NCBI GenBank assembly: GCA_964349675.1
Contig: CAYGHD010000028.1
Span: 1-5,583, forward strand
DNA: 5,583 nt
Direction of reading: 5' to 3'
DNA from: GWA1-54-10 sp964349675
GTDB taxonomy: Bacteria > Patescibacteriota > Minisyncoccia > Phycocordibacterales > SBAW01
Both the position numbers and the translations under genes were made by a program. The notes beneath the pieces are model-generated. The model had not been told where the DNA came from, did no database searches, and saw nothing but the letters and a program-made list of their open reading frames with translations. Below are positions 1 to 4,864 of the stretch, one piece after another (the stretch's first letter is position 1; each line of letters begins with the position of its first letter).

Positions 1-185
1 TACTCCTCGTTGGCCCGGGAACGGGCAGAAATCGTACTTGCATACGACCCCTCTTACCCTGCCCAACGTCACGCAAGCACCCTTTTATATGCAGGTGGGC
101 TCAATGGCCTGTAGCGCTATTTCGGCAAGGATATGAGGAATCACATACCTTTCGACTCAAACGAGTATGTAGTTTTCAAAGTAGT
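1..185. other. Non-coding flank with multiple potential RNA hairpins
   Basis: I see no credible coding frame here. The stretch holds several inverted repeats: GCCCG/CGGGC (13-17 with 22-26, four-base loop), TCGTA/TACGA (32-36 with 43-47), GGGCAG/CTGCCC (23-28 with 59-64, enclosing the previous one and competing with the first), CAGG/CCTG (92-95 with 108-111) and ACATAC/GTATGT (143-148 with 165-170). On the minus strand it lies directly 3' of the hammerhead ribozyme and would be the 3' cleavage product of a transcript coming from the gene at 339-686. It matches no RNA family I can recognise (not RNase P, tmRNA, SRP or a group I/II intron core that I can see). A structured RNA is an inference from the density of inverted repeats. 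Confidence 0.4.
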
Positions 186-237
186 TCTGCTTTCGTCCTC
201 TTGGACTCATCAGCAAGGGTTACACCCTTGGAGCAGA
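186..237 (-). ncRNA. Type III hammerhead self-cleaving ribozyme
   Basis: Read on the minus strand, every element of the hammerhead is present in order. Stem III 5' strand is TCTGCT (237-232), ending in the U that pairs with the last A of GAAA. The cleavage-site residue is C (231), making the NUH triplet CUC. Stem I is CAAGGG (230-225), loop TGTAA, then CCCTTG (219-214). The core CTGATGA is at 213-207. Stem II is GTCC (206-203), loop AAGA, GGAC (198-195). Then come GAAA (194-191) and the stem III 3' strand GCAGA (190-186). All stems pair perfectly, and stem III is the open one, hence type III. Predicted cleavage is between 231 and 230. By family knowledge it would leave a 2',3'-cyclic phosphate and a 5'-hydroxyl. 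It lies about 100 nt downstream of the minus-strand CDS at 339-686 with no obvious minus-strand terminator between them, so it is probably in that gene's 3' UTR. Confidence 0.93.
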
Positions 238-266
238 CCAGATGTTTGTAAGACATCTGGAATTTT
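238..266 (+). terminator. Perfect 8-bp hairpin abutting the hammerhead; possible plus-strand terminator
   Basis: CCAGATGT (238-245) and ACATCTGG (253-260) form a perfect 8-bp stem with a 7-nt loop. On the plus strand it is followed by AATTTTTG, which fits a rho-independent terminator for transcription entering from the left edge. On the minus strand no T-run follows; there the hairpin would sit flush against stem III of the hammerhead (237) with no unpaired base and could stack on it. The two readings are not exclusive. Confidence 0.45.
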
Positions 267-269
267 TGT

Positions 270-297
270 GAGGCTGAGCAACTAAGTTGCGAACCTC
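270..297. other. Two-part hairpin between the DUF1874-like gene and the ribozyme
   Basis: GAGG (270-273) pairs with CCTC (294-297), enclosing GCAAC (278-282) and GTTGC (286-290) with a 3-nt loop. Neither strand has a clean T-run after it, so it is not a convincing terminator. On the minus strand it would lie in the 3' UTR of the gene at 339-686, just before the hairpin and hammerhead. Confidence 0.4.
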
Positions 298-338
298 TTC
301 TGTTGCCAAGACAGGTTGTTTTCCTGCCTCCGAGACCT

Positions 339-686
339 CTACTCGATGACGGTGTACTCGTGGAACTCAAAGGTCGCTTGCGCAACCTCCTCCACGGTGT
401 ACTCGTGCCGGTCGGTGAGTCGGGGCAAGCCCCGGACCCCCATCACCACCACACTGTCGCCGAGGCCAAGTACCACCCGCGGCGGGCTGGCCGGAATCGG
501 GACGTCAATCCCGAAACGGTCCCGCATCGCGTGGATCGTGGCTGCGTGGCTCGGGTTGAGACAGGGTTCGACCCCCGCCGCAACCTGCACCCGCACCTGC
601 TCGACTGTCAGCTTCCGCCGACGGATCGAGCAGTCGCCCGCGAACATGCCGTCAGCCAAGGCGAAGCCAAAGAAGATCTTAGCCAT
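339..686 (-). CDS. STIV B116 / DUF1874-like protein (AcrIII-1 ring-nuclease fold family)
   Basis: 115 aa, about the size of STIV B116 and SIRV1 gp29 (AcrIII-1). Family features seen: a short N-terminal beta segment (residues 3-10), a helix around 27-37, the His-x-x-Thr motif (H47, T50) preceded by N-P-S where relatives usually have I-G, a helix ending in F-G-I (58-60), R70, the G-D turn (76-77) before V-V-V-M, then R89-L90 and D92, and a final beta strand. From memory of SIRV1 gp29, H47, R70, R89 and D92 line up with its active-site H47, R66, R85 and E88, while its Ser11 is Ala here. Known members degrade cyclic tetra-adenylate and so disarm type III CRISPR; that activity here is only inference. 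The start is supported by GGAG 8 nt upstream. The gene is clearly GC-richer than clpP or rny, suggesting acquisition. It is divergent from the regulator at 885, with a hammerhead downstream. It could instead be a non-catalytic B116-like protein. Confidence 0.72.
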   Translation of the reverse strand: MAKIFFGFALADGMFAGDCSIRRRKLTVEQVRVQVAAGVEPCLNPSHAATIHAMRDRFGIDVPIPASPPRVVLGLGDSVVVMGVRGLPRLTDRHEYTVEEVAQATFEFHEYTVIE

Positions 687-694
687 TTGGAATT

Positions 695-698
695 CTCC
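695..698 (-). promoter_or_regulatory. Shine-Dalgarno GGAG for the DUF1874-like gene
   Basis: GGAG on the minus strand lies 8 nt before the ATG (686-684). It is one of the few clear ribosome binding sites in the window and fixes this start. Confidence 0.65.
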
Positions 699-710
699 AT
701 ACCCCTGTTT

Positions 711-744
711 CCCCGAGGCGCGGGGGCGTCATCAAAGATGCGCC
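711..744 (-). promoter_or_regulatory. Two tandem hairpins in the 5' leader of the DUF1874-like gene
   Basis: On the minus transcript the first hairpin pairs GCGCATC (743-737) with GATG-A-CGC (733-726, one bulged base) around a 3-nt loop. The second pairs CCCCG (725-721) with CGGGG (715-711) around a 5-nt loop. They occupy the leader between the predicted start of transcription (about 759) and the ribosome binding site (698-695). No T-run follows, so they look like leader structure or mRNA protection rather than a terminator. Confidence 0.5.
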
Positions 745-765
745 ATGTGAAAGAGCAACAATGTA

Positions 766-793
766 ACTATATCACTTTTGGGTTTAAAGTCAA
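766..793 (-). promoter_or_regulatory. Sigma70-like promoter for the DUF1874-like gene
   Basis: On the minus strand TTGACT (793-788) is followed after 16 bp by TATAGT (771-766), each hexamer matching consensus at 5 of 6 positions. Predicted transcription start is about 759, giving a leader of about 70 nt. A TGTAAC half-site (plus orientation 762-767) overlaps the -10 and the start region. Confidence 0.6.
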
Positions 794-797
794 GCAC

Positions 798-825
798 TTG
801 TGGTATCTTTTGTAATTGTTATAAT
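798..825 (+). promoter_or_regulatory. Extended -10 promoter for the TrmB-like regulator
   Basis: TGTTATAAT (817-825) is a perfect extended -10 (TG-N-TATAAT), with a weak -35 TTGTGG (798-803) 16 bp upstream. Predicted start is about 832, with a leader of about 50 nt to the ATG at 885. A second weaker candidate, TTGTTT (844-849) and TATATT (868-873), would give a nearly leaderless mRNA. Confidence 0.5.
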
Positions 826-829
826 TACA
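811..829. promoter_or_regulatory. Perfect palindrome, probable operator
   Basis: TGTAATT (811-817) and AATTACA (823-829) form a perfect 7-bp inverted repeat with a 5-bp centre. It covers the -10 of the regulator gene, so binding there should block that promoter. Autoregulation by the adjacent HTH protein is the natural inference. Related TGTAAY half-sites lie at 762-767, 833-838 and 887-892. Confidence 0.5.
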
Positions 830-884
830 GTTGTTACACTACATTGTTTAAAAACGTATTTTAGCCATATATTTGTTATATAAA

Positions 885-1694
885 ATGTTACAAAATAATA
901 CTAACCTTGCTGAGGTTCTTGCTAAAGTCCTCCCTAAAGATGAGGCTGTTACGTACCTATATTTACTCGACAAAGCTCCAAAAAAGGCGGCTGAGATAGC
1001 AAAGGATCTGCTTTTTGCCCGCCCAATTGCCTACAAAGTGCTAGAGCGGCTTATAGAAAAGGAGTTGGTGGTAAAGCACAAAAAAAATGGCGCTGTCGCT
1101 GTATACAATCCACAACACCCCGCCAACCTTAAGGCATATATAGACGGCCGCACACGCGAGGTCGAGACACAGCGAGCAATATTTGACGCATCCCTACCCT
1201 CTTTGGTGTCCGAATTTCACACCCGTTTTGGTGGCATACCCGGCTTTCGCATTATTCTTGGAATAGAGGGTCTGCATGAGCTCTATGACGATGTGTTAAA
1301 TGAGGGAAAGGATATTTTGCTTATACGCTCGCCCAAAGACCACGGCACACCCGAGCTACGCGAGCTGGTGCTCAAGCAAATAGCAGCGCAGGTTGCACTT
1401 GGCATCCACACCAAGGCGGTTACTCCGCTGCGGCCGGTCATAGACCCGGACATTCTGGCCGCTGACAAAAAAAATTTGGTCGAGCGGCGCGTCGTGCCAG
1501 AAGGGGTGCTTGCTATACCGGCACAAATAATCATCTACGCAAACAAGGTGGGCATTACCGCCTACGGAGACAGCCTGATGACTACTATTATTGAAAATCC
1601 TGCTATTCATGAAACGTTTGAAATTCTGTTTAACTATATTTGGCAAAAAGCAGAGCCCGACCACAACAGCATCCTTGCAGAAATGACGAAGTAG
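885..1694 (+). CDS. TrmB-family winged-HTH transcriptional regulator
   Basis: 269 aa from the ATG at 885. Residues about 15-75 form a winged helix-turn-helix: a helix starting D-E-A-V-T-Y-L-Y, then K-A-A-E-I-A, the recognition helix region I-A-Y-K-V-L-E-R-L, then a wing with V-V-K-H-K. This is the TrmB/sugar-specific regulator pattern. A charged linker helix (about 80-105) follows, then an effector-like C-terminal domain with I-I-L-G-I-E-G-L, I-L-L-I-R-S and G-I-T-A-Y-G-D-S. TrmB relatives bind small ligands such as sugars, but nothing here identifies one. A TTG at 873 would add four residues; I prefer the ATG, although neither has a Shine-Dalgarno. The gene is divergent from the DUF1874-like gene with a palindrome between them, suggesting control of itself and perhaps of that gene. 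clpP starts 37 bp downstream. Confidence 0.85.
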   Translation: MLQNNTNLAEVLAKVLPKDEAVTYLYLLDKAPKKAAEIAKDLLFARPIAYKVLERLIEKELVVKHKKNGAVAVYNPQHPANLKAYIDGRTREVETQRAIFDASLPSLVSEFHTRFGGIPGFRIILGIEGLHELYDDVLNEGKDILLIRSPKDHGTPELRELVLKQIAAQVALGIHTKAVTPLRPVIDPDILAADKKNLVERRVVPEGVLAIPAQIIIYANKVGITAYGDSLMTTIIENPAIHETFEILFNYIWQKAEPDHNSILAEMTK

Positions 1695-1697
1695 TCG

Positions 1698-1725
1698 TTG
1701 CGATTAGGGGCATTTTTGGTAGTAT
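1698..1725 (+). promoter_or_regulatory. Weak promoter candidate giving near-leaderless clpP mRNA
   Basis: TTGCGA (1698-1703), 16 bp, then TAGTAT (1720-1725), with clpP's ATG only 6 bp further. The gap between the regulator and clpP has no Shine-Dalgarno at proper spacing; AGGGG at 1706-1710 is too far upstream. Leaderless translation would fit, but read-through from the regulator gene is equally possible. Confidence 0.3.
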
Positions 1726-1731
1726 AGCCTC

Positions 1732-2355
1732 ATGCAACATAATCCTATACAAAACCAGCTCGTGCCCATGGTTATCGAAAAGAGCCCTATGGGTGAGCGC
1801 GCATTCGACATATATTCGCGCCTACTTAAAGACCGCATCATCTTCCTTGGCGGGCCAATTGAAGACCACACGGCAAACTTGGTTATTGCCCAACTCCTCT
1901 TTTTAGCGTCTGAAGATCCTAAAAAAGATATCCAGCTGTACATCAACTCCCCTGGTGGCTCGGTAACAGCCACTCTTGCCATGCTCGACACTATGAACCA
2001 CATCAAACCAGACGTAGCGACGGTGTGTGTGGGTATCGCCGCATCAGGCGCAGCCATCCTCCTTGCAGGCGGCACAAAAGGCAAGCGCTTTGCCTTGCCT
2101 AATGCCGAAGTGATGATCCACCAGCCATGGGGGGGTGCCTCAGGCCAAGCAACCGATATTGAGATTACCGCCAAGCACATTGTGGCAACCCGCGACCGCT
2201 TGAACAAAATCTTGGCCAAAGCAACTGGCCAGCAGCTCTCTAAAATCGAGGCTGATGTTGAGCGCGACTACTTTATGAGCGCCGATGAGGCTAAAAAGTA
2301 CGGCGTCGTGGACGAGATTTTTGGCGCAAAAGGCACAGTCAGCAACAAAAAATAA
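1732..2355 (+). CDS. clpP: ATP-dependent Clp protease proteolytic subunit ClpP
   Basis: 207 aa, normal for ClpP. It is the serine peptidase that forms the double-heptamer chamber and degrades cytosolic proteins fed by a Clp ATPase. The catalytic triad is S105, H130 and D179, with exactly the 25- and 49-residue spacings of E. coli ClpP. Also seen are the substrate-groove segment Y-I-N-S-P-G-G-S (70-77), K-G-K-R-F-A-L-P-N (116-124), M-I-H-Q-P (128-132), G-Q-A-T-D-I-E-I (138-145) and the C-terminal M-S-A-D-E-A-K-K-Y-G (182-191). The nucleophile motif reads G-I-A-A-S-G-A-A instead of the usual G-Q-A-A-S-M-G-A, so the residue after the serine, which lines the oxyanion hole, is Gly rather than Met. 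No Clp ATPase gene is in the window. The ATG was chosen because it gives the usual N-terminal length, with M-V-I-E following. Confidence 0.97.
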   Translation: MQHNPIQNQLVPMVIEKSPMGERAFDIYSRLLKDRIIFLGGPIEDHTANLVIAQLLFLASEDPKKDIQLYINSPGGSVTATLAMLDTMNHIKPDVATVCVGIAASGAAILLAGGTKGKRFALPNAEVMIHQPWGGASGQATDIEITAKHIVATRDRLNKILAKATGQQLSKIEADVERDYFMSADEAKKYGVVDEIFGAKGTVSNKK

Positions 2356-2646
2356 ACTTCGCCGCAAATAGCCTCTTTTTTGGATTTTTTGCCCTCTGTG
2401 GGCTTAATTGCCGAGAAGCGGTTTTTTTGCTATGGTGAGCTTGTTCACAGTCTGTTCCCGATCCTGTCAAATATAGGACCATTTGTTCCTGACTCTGAAT
2501 TGTCAATTTTAGTATTTTCCTACCATCTTTGCCCAAAACCATGCAATTTCTTTCTGTGACATCAGTACGCATTACCTCCAGCAATTCGGTAATCACAGCA
2601 ACAACAACAGGCTAGCGCAAGGACGGTTGGGTAACCCCTAACCCGT
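2356..2646. other. Long intergenic region between clpP and rny
   Basis: 291 bp with no supported gene. It contains short T-runs (2376-2390, 2421-2428), a small GCCC/GGGC hairpin (2391-2394 with 2400-2403), and a weak CCG/CGG hairpin followed by seven T's (2411-2428) that is the best clpP terminator candidate. A promoter-like pair is at 2408-2436. Just before the rny start, GGTTGGG (2625-2631) can pair with CCCTAACC (2636-2643, one bulge), placing a hairpin where a ribosome binding site would be. A 24-codon frame at 2541-2615 and a GTG-started minus-strand frame across 2339-2596 lack a ribosome binding site or family resemblance. Confidence 0.5.
2408..2436 (+). promoter_or_regulatory. Candidate promoter for rny
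   Basis: TTGCCG (2408-2413), 17 bp, then TATGGT (2431-2436), preceded by TGC, making it an extended -10. The predicted start near 2443 would give a leader of about 200 nt, unusually long for this window. Another promoter closer to the gene is possible, but I saw no better one. Confidence 0.35.
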
Positions 2647-4176
2647 ATGTCATTAAAAATAGTGTTCATCTTGCTCGCGCTCTCTGCGCTTGGAGGTGCG
2701 GTCATCGGCTATGTGTTCCGCTGGCTGCTCATCCTTGCCCGCAAAGGCTCTATCGAGGTCGAAATAAAGCAGATATTGCTCCAAGCACGTGAGGATGCAA
2801 AAAAGATAACTGAAGCCGCAGAGGAGGGTGCCAAACAAAAACTCACCGTAGCTGACAGTGAGCTGAAAGAAAAAGAAGAAAAAATAACCCGCGCAGAAGA
2901 CCGCGTTTTTAAACGTGAAGAGGCGCTCGACCGCAAACAGCAGGAGCTTGATGGAGAAGTGTCTGCCGTAAAAGCACGCATTGAGGAAGTAAAAGCTATT
3001 AAAGAGCGCGCAGAAGCACTCATTACTGAGCGCTCAGACGCACTTGCTAAGGTTGCTGGACTTACCAAAGATGAGGCAAAAGAGCAGCTCTACCGCGAGC
3101 TTGCCCGTGAAGCTGACGAAGACTTGATGATGCGCGTTGCAAAACTCGAACGCGACGGTATGGAAAAACTGGAGCGCCGTGCAAAAGAAATTTTGACCAC
3201 TGCTATACACCGCCTGGGAAACTCGGTAGCGTCTGACACCATGGCCACAGCCGTGACTATCCCAAGCGACGAAATTAAGGGCAAAATCATCGGCAAAGAA
3301 GGACGTAACATCAAAGCGTTTGAACGAGCGAGTGGTGTTGAAGTAATTATCGATGACACCCCTGGCTCTATCGTCCTATCATCCTTTGATCCATTGCGCC
3401 GCGCTATTGCCCGCATGGCACTTGAAAATCTGATCCTCGACGGCCGCATCCAACCGGCAAAAATTGAAGAGACGGTTGAAAAAGCAAAAGCAGAGGTAAA
3501 TAAGATAATTAAAGAAAAGGCTGAGGCAGCTGCGTTTGAAGCAGGCGTGCTCAATTTGGATCCGCGGCTCATGATGATTTTGGGCCGATTGCACTTCCGC
3601 ACCTCATTTGGGCAGTCGGTGTTGCAACACTCGGTTGAAATGGCGCATATCGCAGGCATGATTGCAGAGGAGTTGGGCGCAAACCCAGCGGTAGCACGCG
3701 CAGGAGCCCTGCTGCACGACATCGGCAAAGCTTTAGACCATGAAGTGCAAGGCACCCACGTTGAGATTGGTCGCCGTATATTGCAGAAGTTTGGCGTGTC
3801 AGAAGAGGTGGTCAAGGCAATGCAGGCGCACCATGAAGAGTACCCTTATGAAACGGTGGAATCTATCATTGTCCAGGTTGCCGATGCAATTTCTGGTGGC
3901 CGCCCAGGCGCCCGCCGCGACAGCGTCGAGCAGTACCTTAAGCGCCTCGGAGACATCGAGGAAATCGCGAATTCATTTACTGGCGTCGAGAAGTGCTACG
4001 CAATCTCGGCCGGCCGCGAGGTACGCGTCTTTGTAAAACCAGAAGAGATGACCGACTTTGCATCACGCGAGCTTGCCCGCAACATTGCACTGCGTATTGA
4101 AAACGAGCTTAAATACCCCGGCGAGATTAAAGTCACGGTTATTCGTGAGTCTCGCTCGATAGAGTTTGCAAGATAG
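2647..4176 (+). CDS. rny: Ribonuclease Y (membrane-anchored endoribonuclease)
   Basis: 509 aa, close to the roughly 520 aa of B. subtilis RNase Y, which starts mRNA decay by endonucleolytic cleavage at the inner face of the membrane. Domain order is typical. There is an N-terminal membrane helix (about 4-30). A long highly charged coiled coil follows (about 35-190, many E/K/A). The KH domain has the GxxG loop in I-I-G-K-E-G-R-N-I (214-222). The HD phosphohydrolase domain carries H328, the H357-D358 pair in L-L-H-D-I-G-K, H395-H396 and D413 in V-A-D-A as probable metal ligands. The C-terminus, S-I-E-F-A-R, resembles the family's ending. No Shine-Dalgarno precedes the ATG, but the membrane helix begins right after it, supporting this start. 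The terminator at 4210-4236 separates it from the convergent gene. Confidence 0.97.
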   Translation: MSLKIVFILLALSALGGAVIGYVFRWLLILARKGSIEVEIKQILLQAREDAKKITEAAEEGAKQKLTVADSELKEKEEKITRAEDRVFKREEALDRKQQELDGEVSAVKARIEEVKAIKERAEALITERSDALAKVAGLTKDEAKEQLYRELAREADEDLMMRVAKLERDGMEKLERRAKEILTTAIHRLGNSVASDTMATAVTIPSDEIKGKIIGKEGRNIKAFERASGVEVIIDDTPGSIVLSSFDPLRRAIARMALENLILDGRIQPAKIEETVEKAKAEVNKIIKEKAEAAAFEAGVLNLDPRLMMILGRLHFRTSFGQSVLQHSVEMAHIAGMIAEELGANPAVARAGALLHDIGKALDHEVQGTHVEIGRRILQKFGVSEEVVKAMQAHHEEYPYETVESIIVQVADAISGGRPGARRDSVEQYLKRLGDIEEIANSFTGVEKCYAISAGREVRVFVKPEEMTDFASRELARNIALRIENELKYPGEIKVTVIRESRSIEFAR

Positions 4177-4209
4177 CGTATACTAAAGAGAGATTGTTCA
4201 AGCAGACTG

Positions 4210-4236
4210 CCCCGCCAAACTGGTTGGGGTATTTTG
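4210..4236 (+). terminator. Rho-independent terminator of rny
   Basis: CCCC-G-CCA (4210-4217) pairs with TGG-TT-GGGG (4221-4229; one G-U pair and one bulge) around a 3-nt loop, followed by TATTTTG. It lies 33 bp after the rny stop and just before the end of the convergent gene. On the minus strand no T-run follows, so it serves mainly rny. Confidence 0.65.
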
Positions 4237-4239
4237 CAT

Positions 4240-4854
4240 TTATGCAGCCATTGCTGCAATAAACGTCGTAACATTATGCTTATCATCCTGTATAGATGCG
4301 CCCAAAATATCGAGTTTGTATAGTTTTGCCGCTGCGCGCGAGGCAATGACGCCGGTTGAAGCGGGGAGCGCCCCTTCTGCCAGGTCTTTAGCGGCCTTTG
4401 CAGTGTCAGGATACTCTCCTACTTTTACTTTTGGCCACACACGCTTCAGATAGCCTCGACATTGTTTGATCGCTTGTTCATGCGACACAATCTGTTTTAT
4501 CGCACCTGGCGTCGTACCTTTTTTGACCAATATATTTTGATGAATCTGTATAGAAAATACCTCTTGCACAACATAAGTATATTTTGCTCCTGCAAGTAAA
4601 GACTCCCGCACAATGCCGCCAATGGAGTTAGCGACTGGGACTACAGCGATTGTCACTTCCCTTTTAGACAAGGCAGAAAATACCGCTTCAGCGGTAACAA
4701 GGTAACGAAAATCAGCATTTTGTATGTTCTGTTTTTGCACATATATTTTTGCCGCCTCTTCAGAAAAACTGCCGGCAGCGCCACAAACGCCAATAACGAC
4801 AACGTTTTTTTGCTTTTTCGGAAATGCACTGTGTTTTTTTGCAGCTGATTTCAT
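4240..4854 (-). CDS. Prephenate dehydratase-like domain protein, no ACT domain, altered motifs
   Basis: 204 aa; nearly all of it is the prephenate dehydratase (PheA PDT) fold, the enzyme that converts prephenate to phenylpyruvate in phenylalanine synthesis. Seen: G-x-x-G-S-F-S-E-E-A (25-34), V-P-V-A-N-S-I-G-G (72-80), S-H-E-Q-A-I-K-Q-C (124-132), D-T-A-K-A-A (150-155) and N-V-T-T-F (194-198). The usual E-N-S is A-N-S here, and the hallmark T-R-F is T-T-F; the Asn, Ser, Gln and Thr of the active-site motifs remain (N76, S124, Q131, T196). The chain stops right after this motif, so the regulatory ACT domain is absent. No other aromatic-pathway gene is nearby. It may be a degenerate enzyme or a ligand-binding protein using the type II periplasmic-binding-protein-like fold; no signal peptide is seen. 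The N-terminus (1-16) is Lys-rich. Confidence 0.82.
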   Translation of the reverse strand: MKSAAKKHSAFPKKQKNVVVIGVCGAAGSFSEEAAKIYVQKQNIQNADFRYLVTAEAVFSALSKREVTIAVVPVANSIGGIVRESLLAGAKYTYVVQEVFSIQIHQNILVKKGTTPGAIKQIVSHEQAIKQCRGYLKRVWPKVKVGEYPDTAKAAKDLAEGALPASTGVIASRAAAKLYKLDILGASIQDDKHNVTTFIAAMAA

Positions 4855-4864
4855 ATCAGCGGCG

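Noticed and set aside
1..338. CRISPR array, tRNA, RNase P, tmRNA or group I/II intron in the left flank
   Set aside because: No regularly spaced repeats, no cloverleaf with CCA-end features and none of the conserved core motifs of these RNAs could be found by eye.
176..385. Minus-strand 69-residue frame through the ribozyme
   Set aside because: It overlaps the hammerhead and the end of the CDS in another frame, has low-complexity Ser/Arg content and lacks a ribosome binding site.
303..815. Plus-strand open frames over the DUF1874-like gene (303-815 and 316-750)
   Set aside because: They are antisense shadows of a GC-rich gene with its own promoter, ribosome binding site and family resemblance; their products are Arg/His/Pro-rich with no family pattern.
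2450..2515. Imperfect direct repeat of TGTTCC...TGTCAA-like segments
   Set aside because: Needs several gaps to align; not distinguishable from chance in this AT-rich stretch.
2339..2596. Minus-strand 85-residue frame between clpP and rny
   Set aside because: It starts with GTG without a Shine-Dalgarno at proper spacing, overlaps the clpP end and resembles no family I know; Lys-rich tail arises from T-runs.
2541..2615. 24-codon plus-strand frame upstream of rny, possible leader peptide
   Set aside because: No ribosome binding site, no regulatory codon run and no attenuator that would make sense of it.
3090..3815. Long antisense frame (241 codons) within rny
   Set aside because: Ser/Ala/Arg-rich shadow of a clearly recognised RNase Y gene.
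4180..4185. TATACT box just after the rny stop
   Set aside because: No usable -35, no gene downstream on the plus strand, and the rny terminator lies within 30 bp.
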